DNA of 64,000 nucleotides from Antilocapra americana (taxonomy: Eukaryota; Chordata; Mammalia; Artiodactyla; Antilocapridae). How positions within the stretch are numbered: position 1 is the first letter of the stretch; the number at the start of each line of letters is the position of its first letter. The position numbers and the translations under genes were made by a program. The notes beneath the pieces are model-generated. The model was not told where the DNA came from and searched no databases. It saw only the letters and a list, made by a program, of their open reading frames with translations. Below, piece after piece: positions 11,409 through 24,910 of this stretch. Location of the stretch: NCBI GenBank assembly GCA_007570785.1, contig ML660201.1, positions 43,796,473 to 43,860,472 of the forward strand, written 5' to 3'.

Positions 11409-12461
11409 CTCCCAAACATGCCACCTTCTGTCTTCATCCTGCTCCAGACCTCCGTCATCTCTTCTTACACGGAGCACAGTCAGTGAGGGCGCCTTCTGAC
11501 CTCGGCCCCTGCTCCCAGCTCATTCTCTACACAGCAGCTCAAGGAAAACCTTCTAGAACCTGACGCAAGCAGGGGTCAGGCACATTGCCCCCCACTGGAT
11601 GAAGACCAGCCTCTGGCTGAGCTCCTGAATGACTTCCTCCTGCCCTGCTCCAGCCTCACTTCAAACCACCTCCGCCTGGCTCTCGGCCCGGCTCCTGCCC
11701 AGTTTCTGACACTTCGGCCACGGTCTCCCGCACTTCCGCCTCTGCCTCCCGCACCACGCCTGTGCGTCCCCACCCCAGGCTGAGTCGGTGCAGAGGGAAA
11801 CACGAGGCAGTTTGACCACAGGAAGAAAAGGGGGACCCAAGAGGAGGAAGAGAAAGCTTTGGGCCGGGGGCGGGAATCAGAAAAGACTTCTGGGAGGAGA
11901 TGGTACCTAAGCCAAGCCTTCGGGGGGCAGAGCGTGAGTTGCGGGAGGGCTGGGGGCGGGGACGGGGGCGAGGGCCTCTCAGGAGGATGGAACAGCCTAT
12001 TTGGGTGACAGCCCATGCCTACTGTGACTAGAGGGCACACGTCGGGGGGTGGGGATTCGGTAGGGGATGTGGGTAGGGGAAGAATGCACCCTTGAATGCT
12101 AGCTTCACTAATTTAGATCTCAACTCTGCCTGAAAAGACTTCCAGTTTTACTTTCACAGGAAGAGGAACTTCTTGTTTCCTTTTCCAACCAATATTTTAT
12201 TGAATGCTTTCCATGGCCCTGATCCTGTGCAAAGAATTCGAAGCTGGAGTGGCCCAAAATTGTGTCCTCCAGACCAGTGATTCCCCAAACTTGGCTAATG
12301 AACAGAATGGGAGATTGCCACACAAATCAAGTCCTAGGCCCAGAAAATCACCTGTCTGTGCCTTTCTTTAGCAAAGAAAAGATGGGCTGAAATTCTCATA
12401 AAACGATCCACTAAACCAAAAGAAAACGAAAAGTATAAGTGCATAGAGTAGTTGAAATACA

Positions 12462-12560
12462 AAATTTTTTTCTTTTTGGCCATGCCCCGTGGCTTGTGGC
12501 ATCTTTGCAGTGAAAGCATGGAGTCCTCACCACTGGCCTGCCAGGGAATAATTCCCTTGG
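12462..12560 (-). mobile_element. CHR-type SINE fragment (reverse)
   Basis: Reads TTTTTGGCCATGCCCCGTGG after a T tract and ends CACTGGCCTGCCAGGGAA. A short, worn copy. Confidence 0.65.
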
Positions 12561-12669
12561 AGTATAGCATTAATTAGACTTTTCCACAGATTCCAAACCT
12601 CCCAAACCAAAAAGGTCATCTTTCTGTTCACACCCCCTACCACAGTCAATCCTTAAGTAAATCAACCCT

Positions 12670-12943
12670 GAATATGCATTGGAAGGACTGATGCTCAAGC
12701 TTCAATACTTTGGCCATCTGATGTGAAGAGCTGACTCATTAAAAAAGACCCTGATCTCTGGGAAAGATTGAAGGCAGAAGGAGAAGGGCACAACAGAGGA
12801 TGAGATGGTTGGATGGCCATCACCATCCGTCAAATTCAATGAGACATGAATTTGAGCAAATTCCAAGAGGTAGTGAAGGGCAGGGAAGCCTGGTATATTG
12901 CAGTCCACGGGGTTGCAGAGTCACGACTGAGTGACTGAACAAC
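12670..12943 (+). mobile_element. BovB (RTE-type LINE) 3' fragment
   Basis: Reads ATTGGAAGGACTGATGCTCA, then GCTGACTCATTAAAAAAGAC, and ends GACTGAGTGACTGAACAACA. This is the BovB 3' segment, the ancestor of the SINE tails here. Confidence 0.8.
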
Positions 12944-13529
12944 AATAGCTGAGAAATCTGCAAGCAAGCCCAAACGACACTCATAATTTCCAAGTCCACT
13001 CACACTCTTACCAGCCACCTTTGGAAATAATCAAGATATTCTGGTGGTGAAAACTATGTTCCTCCTCGTTGTCGCCTCACCATCCATTCCCTGTGCATTC
13101 TCTCCCATCTCTCTTCCCTTCCATGCCCCTCCAGTTTCAAACATGGTAAAGTAACAGAAGGCTGGAGCATGAAGCGGGGGGAGAAATTTTATATTTTAAG
13201 CATTTAATATTTTAATCAGAAGTTGCCAGCAAATGACAGATAAGGTGCAGCCTTTCTTAAGTAAATATTTCTAAATTCTCATGCTTTGGAGGGTTACTTA
13301 GAAAATAGCCTTTCTTAGATCTCTGGTTGGGAGAAATCCTTCCTGACCTCTTCTGTATTTTTTCCTTTCATAAAGCAATTATATTTATTACCTTCTCTCA
13401 TGGTGATTTATTCTAGATTGTGAAATCCTTAAAACCTGGGTAATTTTCTGGCTCATCTTTTTCTCTATATAGCCCTGTATTGTGTACAGGGCAGATGTCA
13501 ATGAATGGCAAATGAGAAATGAGTAGCTG

Positions 13530-13662
13530 GGACTTCCCTGGCAGTCCAGTGATTAATACAGGAGGTCCAACGTGGGGGGCATGGGTTTGATCCCTAGTTG
13601 GGGAACTAAGGTCCCACATGCCATGGGATGTGGCCAAATTTTTTTTTAATAAATAAATAGAA
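13530..13662 (+). mobile_element. CHR-type SINE (forward)
   Basis: Begins GGGACTTCCCTGGCAGTCCA, contains TTGGGGAACTAAGGTCCCAC, and ends in GGCCAAATTT plus a T tract. Confidence 0.85.
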
Positions 13663-13939
13663 ATGAATAGCAAAAGAGTACAAGTAACCTGAGAAAATTT
13701 CATTGTGTTGGTTGAGAAAGGTGCATGCAGATGCATTGCTAATTTCCTCTACTTCATTGTCTACAGAAACAGTTTTCTTGCCTTGGATCCACCCTTATAG
13801 CAATAGTGACATTTTTATAAAGCAATGTTAAATCATGTGACCTCTGGAACTAAGATGGCCTCCATTTGCAATTCTAGAAAACCGTTCACCAAAACTTCAT
13901 TACTGTACCAGGTCACCCATACTGTTGTGCTTGAGATCC

Positions 13940-14580
13940 ACTGAGCTTCTTGGATCTTGTTTTCATCAAGTTTAGAAATTTTTCTGCCATTATTTCTTCT
14001 GATGTTTTTTCTGTACCATTGTCTCCTTACACTTCAGAGATTCCACTTAGATACACATTAGATTGAATGAAATTGTACTACAGCTTACTGGTGCTGTTAA
14101 TTCCACCACCACCACTCCCCCATCTCCCAGGTTTCATTTTGGATATTTTCTATTGTTATGTCTTCAAGCTTTTAACTGTAATGTCTAATCTGCAGTGAAT
14201 CCCAGCCAGCATATTTTAAAATCTCAGACATCATTGTGTCATTGAGATCTTTTTAAATATCAACCATACTTTCTGCTTTTTTTTTTAACATGGTCTTTAT
14301 TTCTTAAAAGCAGTTTTAGGTTCACAGCAAAATTGAATGGAAGGGAGAGTTCCTATATACCCCCTTTCCCCACATGTGCAGAGCCTCCTCTGCTATTGAC
14401 ATCCCCGATCAGAGTGGTACATCTGTCACAACTGATGAGCCTATACTGACACATCATTATCACCCAAAGTCCATGTTAACATTAAAGTTCACTCTTTGTG
14501 TTACATATTCTATGAGTTTGCATAAATGTATAATAACATGTATCAATATTAGTTTTTTACTCATTGCTTAAAAAAATCCA
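13940..14580. mobile_element. Ancient L1 (L1M-type) 3' region
   Basis: AT-rich stretch with the old L1 motif AGTTTTAGGTTCACAGCAAA, then CTATATACCCCCTTTCCCC and CACATCATTATCACCCAAAG. This pattern is shared across placental mammals. No open frame is kept. The boundaries are approximate. Confidence 0.6.
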
Positions 14581-15429
14581 CTGTCCTTTGCCTTTTCATC
14601 CTCTACTTCTTGAAATATGAAAGAGTTATGATAATTGTTTTAGTGTCCTCATCTGCGAATTCTAATATTTGTGTTGGTAGTCCTGGGCCCATTTCAACTG
14701 ACTGATATTTTTCCTGTTTATTTTTATGCCTCATCATTTTTGATTAGATACCAGACATTGGGGGTTTTACCTGATTGGGTGTTGGATATTTTTTACATTC
14801 CCATAAATATTCTTAGGCTTTGTTCTAGGTACCTTCTGGGTACTCCATACAATGACCCTGAATCATGAGGATTTCCAGTCTGGCTGCTGGGGAACAGGTA
14901 CTGTTCCTGACTACAAGTGAGTTCTGAGGATTGCTCCCTCTCACCCACTCAGATGAGCCTTTCCTGCCTTGGAGCATGTCTCACATGCATGTACTGCTGA
15001 GTACTCCAGGAGAATTTTCTGCAAACCTCCAGGCTTTTCTCTCTCATCTCCTATGGACTACATTGTGAATTCTAGCCATCTTGGCTTCCCTGAACTCCCA
15101 GGTTCATCTTCCCAGCTTGGGGACCTCTCAGGGCACTCCCTGAGTTCCCCTCCTGGAGCCTCAGCCTGGAGACTGTCTTGAGGCAGTAAAGCTGGGCAAC
15201 CATGGGACTCACATCTCATGTTTCACGTATCTCAGGAAACACTGCCCTTTGTTGCCTCACGTCCAGAATCTTGAGAACTGTTATTGCATTTATCTTGTTT
15301 GTGTGTTTAGGTGTTTTTTTTTTTTCTCCCTGCTCAGGCAGGACAGGAACGTACACAGTCCCTTTTACTCCATCTGGGAAGCATAAAAGCAGGGTTCTAC
15401 ATCATTTATTTGTATGAAGTGTGGTCATT

Positions 15430-15755
15430 GTATAAGATAGAATGTCACACAACCCTGAGAGGAATGCCTTAACCAGTCGCAAGAGACTACAGATTGCATG
15501 ATTCTATTTATATGATGCATCCTGAAATAGGCAAATCTATACAATCAGAAAGTAGATTAATGGTTGCCAAGAGCTGGGGATATGGGGGAATTGGGAGGCT
15601 GATGTCTAAAGGGTATGTGGTTTCTTTTTTGGGTGATGAAAGTGTTCTAAAATCGACTGTGGTAATGATTGTATAACACTATGTGCATACTGAAAACCAT
15701 TAAATTGTACACTTTGAGTGGAGGAATTGTATTGTATATGAGTTATATCTCAGAG
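15430..15755 (+). mobile_element. Ancient L1 3' end
   Basis: Reads TTAATGGTTGCCAAGAGCTG, then GTGATGAAAGTGTTCTAAAA and ATTAAATTGTACACTTTGAG, typical of L1M 3' UTRs. Confidence 0.7.
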
Positions 15756-15792
15756 CTCTCACAAGAAGGAAGGAAATACACTTGAGCTACAA

Positions 15793-15836
15793 GTAAAGGT
15801 CAATTTTAAAGGCTTAGTAAAGGTCAATTTTAAAAG
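15793..15836. repeat. Two-copy tandem duplication (about 23 bp)
   Basis: AGTAAAGGTCAATTTTAAA occurs twice in direct succession. A local slippage product. Confidence 0.8.
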
Positions 15837-18639
15837 GATGCGTGGGTGGGGGGGTTAGAGGGGCAATCTGAAGGCAGAAGGATCCTCTGTGCATGGACTC
15901 TATTTATAATGAAATTTAAAAACATGCAAAACAATTGCCTCGGCAATGTTCAGGGTCGCCTGTGGTACAGTCCACACACTAAAACCAGCTGCTAGTTCCC
16001 TCTGGAAGAATGCAGAGGAAATGAGGACATTACTAGGGGCAACATGCTGCCCTTTTCTTGAAGAGCTTTCTGAAGAAGATGGCTAGTCAGATAAATGAGC
16101 CCCGTTTCCACTGATTGTGCCCCTCCATCCCTGGGCAGGCCCAGCACCCCACTGGGACCACCAGCCCCACAGAGCCTGATTTCCCATCGCGGATGCAGAA
16201 AGAATGCCAGAGAGTTTTCAAAACAACTCTTGAAGCTTGTTTCCTACTTTCCTTGGGAAAACTCAACTATCCCATCACTCTCGCCCGTTCTGTGTCTTCC
16301 TAAACCTTCCCAGTGCTGCAGAAAAGCCTACCGAGCTGGTGCCGGTGGCCATCAGCAGAACCTTGGGGGCCCGGAGGGGCCGCTGCTACTCTGCATCCAG
16401 GTCCTCAGCCCTCTTTCTGCAGCCCTTTAAGCTGCCAAGCCCTGGCCATGAGTTCTTACACTAGCTCAGCCAAGGCCTCCAATGAGAAATGCCAGACTCA
16501 TAATAAGCCCCACCTAGGGACCTCACTCCTGCCACTACCATACCAGGAGGGGCTTAAACCACTTCATCAAGCCCATCCTCTCTCTCCAGCCAGCGCCCCT
16601 GCTTGAGCCCTCACTTTCTATCCAGCCTCGCGCAGAAATCATCCCCCAGTGCAGAGAGACAAATCACTCGCAGGCCGGGGCAGGGTGCAGGGCTGTGCTC
16701 AGGGGACCCCACTCAGCCTCGGGCCGGGGCTCCCAGGGCCTTACCCAGCAACCAGGCCTTTGCCCTGCCAGTTCCTCCGCCTTGGATGGCTTCCCCGAAC
16801 CCAGCCTGTCACCTACTCATTCTTTTTAACTTTTAAAAAACTGAATTGTCACCTCTGTAAAGAAAAACACAAATGTACAGTGTAAAAAAGCCATGCTAAA
16901 GGGACACTTGGGGAACCAGCAGTCAGGTCAAGAAACAGAGCGCCTACCTGTTCTCTTAAAAAAAACAACTTTAAGAAATTATGAAACATTTTGAGCGTGA
17001 AGCACAGAGAATAAAATAAGCATCTGCAGACCTTCCACTAAGCTCTGTGAACCTCTAGTGGGTTTTTGTACATGCCTCAGATGTTTTTTAGCAAGGTAAA
17101 GCCTTACAGACCGAAAAGCCCAGCCCTTAGGTAGTCTCTGGAGTCTAGGCCTCCCCTACTTCTTTCAGAGGAGCCAGTACCCCGGCCCCTGGGGGTCTGG
17201 GTGCTTCACACAGAAGCTTGTTTTCCTGAGGTCATACAGCTCTGAGCTTCCCCATTTCATCACCCCACACATATCCTTCCACATTTCCCAGCGTTGAAGC
17301 TGGCAGTTCTGTCCACTGTGAAGGCAGATGGGCCATACCTACTGCGTGAACTCACTTCCATTTCTCCATTTAGTCTTCTGTGTGGACATACAGTGGTTTC
17401 CAACTTTGCACCTTACAATGAGCCCAGGAAAAATCTTGCCTGTGTGGCCACCAATACTGCAACCAAGACTTTCTCCAGCTAGAAGGCTGGATCTTCAGCA
17501 GTCCCCAAGGGTGTCAAGTTGCCTTCTGGAGGAATGAGGCCAATTGCATTCCCACTCCTTGCTAACAGGGACCCACAGCTTCGCATCTCTGCAATACTTT
17601 GTATTAGCAGACTTGAAAAGTGGTGCAGGTCCAACAACCAGACCGACTCATTCTTTGGACCTCAGTATTAAACATCTCTTCTTCCAGGAGGTCTGCCCAG
17701 TCCCTGCTGCCCTCCCAGGAAGAGCCAGCACCTCCTCTGTACCCCCAGAGCCCCAGCAGGCTCCCTGACCCCCACGTTTCCTAGTATTGTAGTTGCTTAC
17801 AGACCTGCTTCCCCCAGGAAACCACGAGGCTGTTCCTCATTTGCAGTTTCCCACCATCCTGCAGAATCCTGACATACAGTCAGCGCTTACTAAATGCTCA
17901 CAGAGTGAACTGATAAGTCCAGCCTTCATTTCAGAGTCCTGACCACAAATGTACTAAAGAAGCCTCCGGTGCATGATCTGACCTTAGCGGCTGTTCAAGA
18001 AACAGCAGCTGAACCTGGGTATGGCTGCTTCTCGGGTGCTATTTGGGGGCCCCCAGGAGACTCTCCAGCTCTGCCTCAGAAACATGCTGGGGAAGGTCAT
18101 GAGGATCAAGGGAAAGGTTTTCGTGTGGATCAAACAAGAGGATGCGGAAGAAGGGGTGCCCTCCAGGCATCGGTCACTCTTCCTGCTGCTGTAACTTTCA
18201 ATGGAATTTTGTGACAGTGGGAATTACTACCTTTCATGTCATTTGGTTTTAGTTTGTGCCAAGAACTGGGGGTATCTGACATTCTAATTTCCTTTTTCAT
18301 AATTTAAAACCGCATGAAACCTACCTGCCACTCTTGTCAGTTTTAGACTCTCATTTTCCTACTGTAGAGCTGGCTGATGGCCCAAAGCCCAAGGCAATGG
18401 AGGAGGGGTCGGGCCCTGTTGGAACCCACTCCTGACTCAAAATCCAGGGCTCTTCACTCCACTCCCATCCAGGAAAATTGTGTCCCCTTTCTATAAGATT
18501 CCTGAACACTAGCCTGGGCCCAGCCATGCCTTGTACTTACAGCATTGTTGTGAGGCAGACATGCTTGGAAACATGGAAGATGTTCATGGAGTTAACAATA
18601 TTCCTAGATTTCCCTAAGCACTCACTGGGTGCCGGGCTG

Positions 18640-18800
18640 CATGAAGCGTTCTCCAAGGTTTGGCCTCAAAACAACCCTATAAAGCAGGTATGATTATGCA
18701 CAACAGGGGAGGAAACTAAGGCTCAGAGAGGCCAAGTAACAACGGAAGATGAGGCAGGCAGGCATAGTACCAGATCTGACTCCAGGTCTCCGTCTCACAG
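18640..18800 (-). repeat. MIR SINE
   Basis: Reverse MIR: GGAGGAAACTAAGGCTCAGA, then GAGGCCAAGTAAC. Confidence 0.7.
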
Positions 18801-20834
18801 TTTGTCATCAGCGCCTCCACTTCCGGTCCCACGCTAGGCTGAGTCTGAGTATGGGTCTAATATAAACAGGGGCATTTGCTATCCAGCTATGAGCTGGATA
18901 AACTTGAGCCAGGGTTTAAAGGCAATCTTTTTTTTTTTTTTTCTTTAAAAAAAGCATACCTTGTTTCCAGAGTACTCAAGAACATTTAAGCTAACTAGAC
19001 CCATTTTTAATGGAATGCAAGCATTTTGTGAAGTGAGTTATTTTTTAACTTGTCATTGATGCAAAATGCATCTAATTTGCTTAATTTTTTCTCAGCTCAT
19101 GATTTAAACCCAGGAAATGGCTCAGAGAGGTTTTGCCGACACTATTGATGGCAAGTTTCTAATGGGCTGTGGCTGGCCACAGCTGTCTTGCTCTTGAGCC
19201 AGGTCCCAACCCTCAGCTGGGGCAGTGGGCCAATGCCACCTGCCAGCTGGAGGACATTGATTTCTGGGTTTGGTCACCTGCTGCTGCTAATGCCACGAAG
19301 CAGGACTGGCAGCCACCCCCTTTTTTTTTTAACCTACTCTTTACTGTGTCCCCAGAGCAGGGGCAAGGGAACTCATATCAGTCATTCACACCTTAGTAAG
19401 GAATAAATCGGGGGAAATGGGATTCTAACGGGGTGATGGATGCTAGGGAATGGGGTTGAACTTTGGGGCAGTCCAGAGACCCTCTTAATACCAGGGGAGC
19501 TGTCTAGATGTGTAATCTCCGCATCTCAGACTCTCTGCAAGATGGTCTTCAGGCACCTTGTTGCTGGAATATTTCCCCAGAGGGTAATGGGAGTAGGTAG
19601 GTTATAGCACTGAGTATGTGTCTAGCACAAAACGGTCCTCCCTGGGCCTGAGAGCCTGCCTCCCTCCAGAGGGCGCCATAGGCACGCCAGCTGCTGCAGG
19701 CTCCCTCCCCTGTGCCTCTTTGACCCATCAATCTTCTGCCTATGGTGGGCGCTCCCACAGGGGTACCAGGGTCCAGCCGTGGAGCCTTCCTCACACAGGG
19801 GCTGGATGGTACTGGTTGGTGACTGCCTTCCGGGGTGTGGCCCGCTCACAGCAGCATCTCCCTGCTCCAACAGGATGACTGGGCAAAATGTAGATTCCTT
19901 AATCTCAACCAAGTGACTCTCAGTCCTGGTGCCCATTGGATTGTGGGGCGATTTAGCAATCCTGATGTGGGGTCCCCTCCAGAGATCACCTAGAACTAGA
20001 CCCAGGGTGGCCTGGGCATCACATTCCAGTGCCCAGTCAGGGCTGAGACATGTTGGTTAGAAGCTGGCATAAAGGACGTATCTTCTCAGGATGCGTCACA
20101 CCCTGTCAGAGCTACTGCCATAACGGCATTGTGGTTTACACAGCCTGTTCTCTCATCCGTCACTTTTGGGTGCCCTCGTAAGCTGGCACATGGCACCACA
20201 GAGTGGAATCACTCTGAAATCATGGTTCTCTGACCTGCTTGTCTTGATCCCTTCGTCCTGCACCACTTGCCACATCAGGGTAAGTATTTAACCACCCCCC
20301 CCACCTAGCTGTTGAGGGTCCTGCTTGCTTTTGGTTTCCCCCAATTAATCCATGAGGTGGTGGGTATCCTGGTCAGTTTCCAAGGGCCTCTGGGTGAGTC
20401 TCCTTCGGGTAACTGCTTGGGAAGGGGACTGCTGAGTCATGGGGTGGGGGCATTTTAAGTTTTAACTGAAACTCCCAAGGTGTCCTCCTGCAGTCTGGTC
20501 CAAAGGCCCAGGGGTTCCAGTGTGCAACTGACAGGCTGCTGTCCTAAGCAACTTTCATCCCCTTGAGGGGATGGGGTCACAGAGGCTGCTATTTACTAAG
20601 CATCTACTGTGTCTGGAGCCCATGGGATGCACTTACAGAAATCATCCTAGTCCACAAGCAGCAGCATAGTTACAGGCATAATTTGGCAGTATTACAAGTT
20701 TGGTTCCAGGACACCAAAATAAAGCATGAGTCACACAGGGTTTTTGGCTTCCCAGTGCATATAAAAGTTGTGTTTAGATTATACTGTAGTCTATTAAGTA
20801 TGCAATAGCATTCGGTCTGAAAAAAGTGTACAGG

Positions 20835-20970
20835 GATTTCCCTGGTGGTCCAGTGGTTAAGACACCACACTTCCACTACAGGGGGCATCCCTTGTTGTGG
20901 AAGTAAGATCCCACATGCCGTGCTTCAAGGCCAAAAAGTAAAATAATAACAAAATAATTTAAAAATAAAA
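20835..20970 (+). mobile_element. CHR-type SINE inside Tigger
   Basis: GGGATTTCCCTGGTGGTCCA, then GTAAGATCCCACATGCCGTG and an A-rich tail. It interrupts the left part of the transposon. Confidence 0.85.
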
Positions 20971-21334
20971 AAATTTACATACTTCACTGATACAGTACTT
21001 TGTTGCTAAAAAATGCTAGCCATCATCTGAGCCTTCAGCAGCTCATGATCTTTTTTCTGGTGGAGGGTCTTGCCTTGATGTTGATGGTTGCTGACGGATC
21101 AAGGAGTTGGTGGCTTGAAGACTCAGGAAGCTGTGGCAATTTTTTTTTTTCAGCTGATCCCTTTTATTTAGAAACCCTGCATCTCTTTGCTTTGATCAAG
21201 TCACATAGCTTTTCTTCAGCTTATTAAAAAAAAAAATTCTACCTAAAATACAGTTGTATTTTTTAAATAACAAATATACTGCCAGCTTGTAGAGACCAGG
21301 GGAACTGGGTGCTGTGTATCAACTTCCATTATCA

Positions 21335-21786
<452 letters not shown>

Positions 21787-22166
21787 CTATGTGCCTGTCC
21801 AGTACATCAACTCCAACCACACTCAGGTTCAAAGAGTCTGAACTGCAGCCGTTGTAATGGTTTTCAAACATGGGTGGTCAAAGTCATGCTCCGAAGTCCA
21901 GCTCTTCATGGTGCTGGCGGCCAGCACGGTGTCAGGGCGGTGCTAGTGGCAATTTCTTACCATAAGACAGCAATGAATTTTGCTGTATCAAATGACTTCC
22001 GTTCATGAGCAATTTTTCTGTAGTACACAGTGCTGTTTGATAGCATTTTACTCACAGTAGAACTTCTTGCAAACTTGGAGTCAGTCCTCTCAAGCCCTGC
22101 CACTGCTTTATCAACTACATTTACGTAATATTATTCTAAATCTTTTCAACAATCTTCACGGTATCT

Positions 22167-23436
22167 TCACCAGGAGTAGATTCCGTTCCGAGAAACCACT
22201 TTCTTTGCTTGTTCGTAAGAAGTAATTCCTTGTTCGTAAAAAGTTTTGTCATGAGATTGCAGCAATTCAGTTATGTGTTCAGGCTCTACTTCTAGGGCTT
22301 CGGCGATTTCTACATCTGCAATGACTTCCTCCACTGAAACCCTGAACCCCTCAAAGTCATCTATGAGGGTTGGAATCAAATTCTTCCAAACTCCTGTTAA
22401 TGTTGATGTTCCGACCTCTTCCCATGAATCACATGGCATCTAGAATGGTAAATCTTTTCCAGTAGGTTTTCAATTTTCAGATCCATCAGAGGAATCACTA
22501 TCTGTGGCAGCAGTAGCCTTATGAAAGGTATTTCTTTTTAAATTTTATTTTGGTTGTGCTGGGTCTTTGTTGCTTAGTTGCAGTATGCAGGGGCTACTCC
22601 TTCATTGAGGTGCATAGGCGTCCCACTGCGGTCACTTCTCTTGTGGCGCACCGGCTCCAGGTACACGAGCTTCAGTAGCCGGAGCACACGGACTCAGTAA
22701 CTGTGGCACGTGGGCTTAGTTGCTCCATGGCATGTGGAATCTTCCTGAACCAGGGATTGAACCTGTGTCCCCTGCATTGGCAGGTGGGTTCTTATCCTCT
22801 GTACCACCAGAGAAGTCCCTGAAAGGTATTTCTTAATAAGACTTGAAAGTCAAAATTACCCCTTGGTTCATGGGTGGGATGTTGTTTCAGCGGGAACAAA
22901 AACAACATCAATCTCATATGTCTCCATCAGAAGTCTTGAGTGACTAGGTACATTGTCAAAAAGCAGTAATATTTTGAAAGGAATCTTTTCTGAGCAGTAG
23001 GTTTCAACAATATGCTTAAAGTGTTCAGTAAACCATGTTGTAAACAGATGTGCTGTCATCCAAGCTTTATTGTTCCATTTACAAAGCACAGGCAGAGTAG
23101 ATTTAGCATCATTCTTAAGGGCCCCAGGATTTTTGTAAATGTAAATGAGTACTGGCTTTGGCTTAAGCTCACCAGCTGCAATAGCCCCTACTAAGAGAGT
23201 TAGCTTGTCCTTTGAAGCTTTGAGGCCAGGCAGTGACTTCTAGCTATGAATGTTCTAGATGCCATTTTCTTCCAAGATAAGGCTGTTTTATCTACAATGA
23301 AAATCAGTTGTTTACTATAATCACTTTCAATCATCATCTTGGTTAGCTCTTCTGGATAATCTGCGGCAGCTTCTACAGCAGCACTTGCTACTTTTCCTTG
23401 CACTTCTTTGGAGAAAGATCTTTCCTGAAACTTCAT
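22167..23436 (-). pseudogene. Decayed Tigger (pogo/TIGD-like) transposase
   Basis: Three separated minus-strand blocks align in order to a TIGD1-like DDE transposase. The first (23436-23200) has FIVDKTALSWKKM. The second (23089-22868) has [16 protein letters not shown] and [12 protein letters not shown], with an acidic residue of the catalytic set (FDN). The third (22439-22167) has VWKNLIPTLIDDFEGF and [11 protein letters not shown]. The blocks are separated by stops, frameshifts and a 283-bp SINE. No intact protein is possible. Confidence 0.85.
22537..22819 (-). mobile_element. SINE with 15-bp target duplication inside Tigger transposase
   Basis: A reverse tRNA-Glu-type SINE flanked by TGAAAGGTATTTCTT at 22522-22536 and 22820-22834. 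The perfect direct repeat marks L1-type target-primed insertion. Confidence 0.85.
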
Positions 23437-23524
23437 AAACTAACCTCTGCTAGTTTCAAACTTTTCTTCTGCAGCTTACTCACCTCTTTCAGCCTTCACA
23501 GATCTGAAGAGAGGACCTTACTCT

Positions 23525-23832
23525 GGTTTTCCCTGGTGGCTCAGACAGTAAAGAATCTGCCTGCAATGCAGGAGACCCGAGAATCCAGGTGGGCTACAGT
23601 CTATGGAGTCCCAAAGAATCGGACCTGACTGAGCAACTGACTGTGAAAGTCGCTCAGTTGTGTCCGACTCTTTGGGACCCCATGGACTATACAGTCCGTG
23701 GCATTCTCCAGGCCAGAATACTGGAGTGGGTAGCCTTTTCCTTAATCCAGGGGATCTTCCCAATTTAGGGATCAAACCCAGGTCTCCCACATCGCAGGAG
23801 GATTCTTTACCAGCTGAGTCACAAGGGAAGCA
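23525..23832. mobile_element. Head-to-head Bov-tA pair inside Tigger
   Basis: 23525-23637 runs forward (CCCTGGTGGCTCAGACAGTA) and 23640-23832 runs in reverse (CAGTTGTGTCCGACTCTTTG). The two can pair with each other. Confidence 0.8.
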
Positions 23833-24212
23833 ACTAACACTTCCACTTTTTTTTCAGAGCCTTACTCTAGATTAGGCTTAGGCTTAAAGGAATGCTATGG
23901 CTAGTTTGATATTCTCTCCAGGCCACTAACATTTTCTCCACATCAGCAGTAAGGCTGTTTCACTTTATCATTCATACAATCATGGGATTAACACTTTTAA
24001 TTTCCTTCAAGAACTCCTTTACATTCCCAACTTGCCTAACTGGCAAAGAGGCCTAACTTTCAGCCTGTCTCAGCTTTCCACATGCCTTCCTCACTGAGCT
24101 GAATCACTTCTAGCTTTGGATTTAAAGGAATGTGCGACTCTTTCCTTTCACTTGAACATTTAGAAGCCACCGAAGGGTTGTTAATTGGACTAACTTCAAA
24201 ATTTTGTCTCTT

Positions 24213-24420
24213 GGGACTTTCCTGGTGGTCCAGTGGTTAAGAATTTGCCTTCCAATCCAGAGGACATGGGTTTGATCCCTGGTCAGAGAACTAAGATCAC
24301 ACATGCCTTGGGGCAACTAAGCCTGCAGACTACAGCTACTGAGCCCGTGCAATGCAAAAAAATATCCTGAGTGTTGCAACTAAGACCCAACGCAGCCAAA
24401 AATACATTTTTTTTTTAAAA
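24213..24420 (+). mobile_element. CHR-type SINE near right end of Tigger
   Basis: GGGACTTTCCTGGTGGTCCA, then CATGGGTTTGATCCCTGGTC and a tail with GCAGCCAAAAATACA. Confidence 0.85.
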
Positions 24421-24821
24421 GAAAACATGTTTAACAAAACACAAAACACAATGCTGATGTGTCTCAGAGAATAGGGAGGTCAAGGAAAGGAAGGGGGAAC
24501 AGCCAGTTGGTGGAGCTGTCAGAACACACACAGCATTAGGGGTTAAGTTCTTATATGGGTGCAGTTTGTGGTACTGCCAAACAATTACGATAGTAACATC
24601 AGAGATCACTGATCACCATAGCAGATATAATAATTACCTAAAAATTTAAAATATCCAGAGAATCACCAAAATGTGAGCAACTGCCGTTGGAGAAACAGCA
24701 CTGATTAACTTGCTCCATGCACGGTTGCCACAGACCTTACATTTGTAAAGAACATGACGTCTGCAGAGTACACTGAAGTGAAGCGCAACAAAAACAACAT
24801 GGTCTGCCTCTATCCCCTACT

Positions 24822-24910
24822 TACAGTAAAGGAAACTGGAGCTCCGGGAGGCTGTCACATACTGAGGTCACACAACTAGGGGCATGCAGGCTTTGAAACC
24901 AGGGGCATGT
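24822..24910 (-). repeat. MIR fragment
   Basis: TAAAGGAAACTGGAGCTCCG followed by CATACTGAGGTCACACAACTA, a worn reverse MIR right beside the Tigger end. Confidence 0.5.

Larger units (their letters stand above)
8066..20672. other. Intergenic region downstream of TKT, no gene seen
   Basis: About 12.6 kb between the TKT end and the Tigger element. It holds the SINEs and L1 pieces listed separately, a mild CpG cluster near 11680-11960, and unique sequence at 15900-20600 in which I see no exon-like frame with splice sites. Open frames of 60-150 codons are of the length expected by chance or overlap repeats. Confidence 0.7.

Noticed and set aside
11576..12040. 154-codon minus-strand frame in the spacer
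   Set aside because: Low-complexity Arg/Ser/Pro product in CpG-richer DNA; no family, no exon signals.
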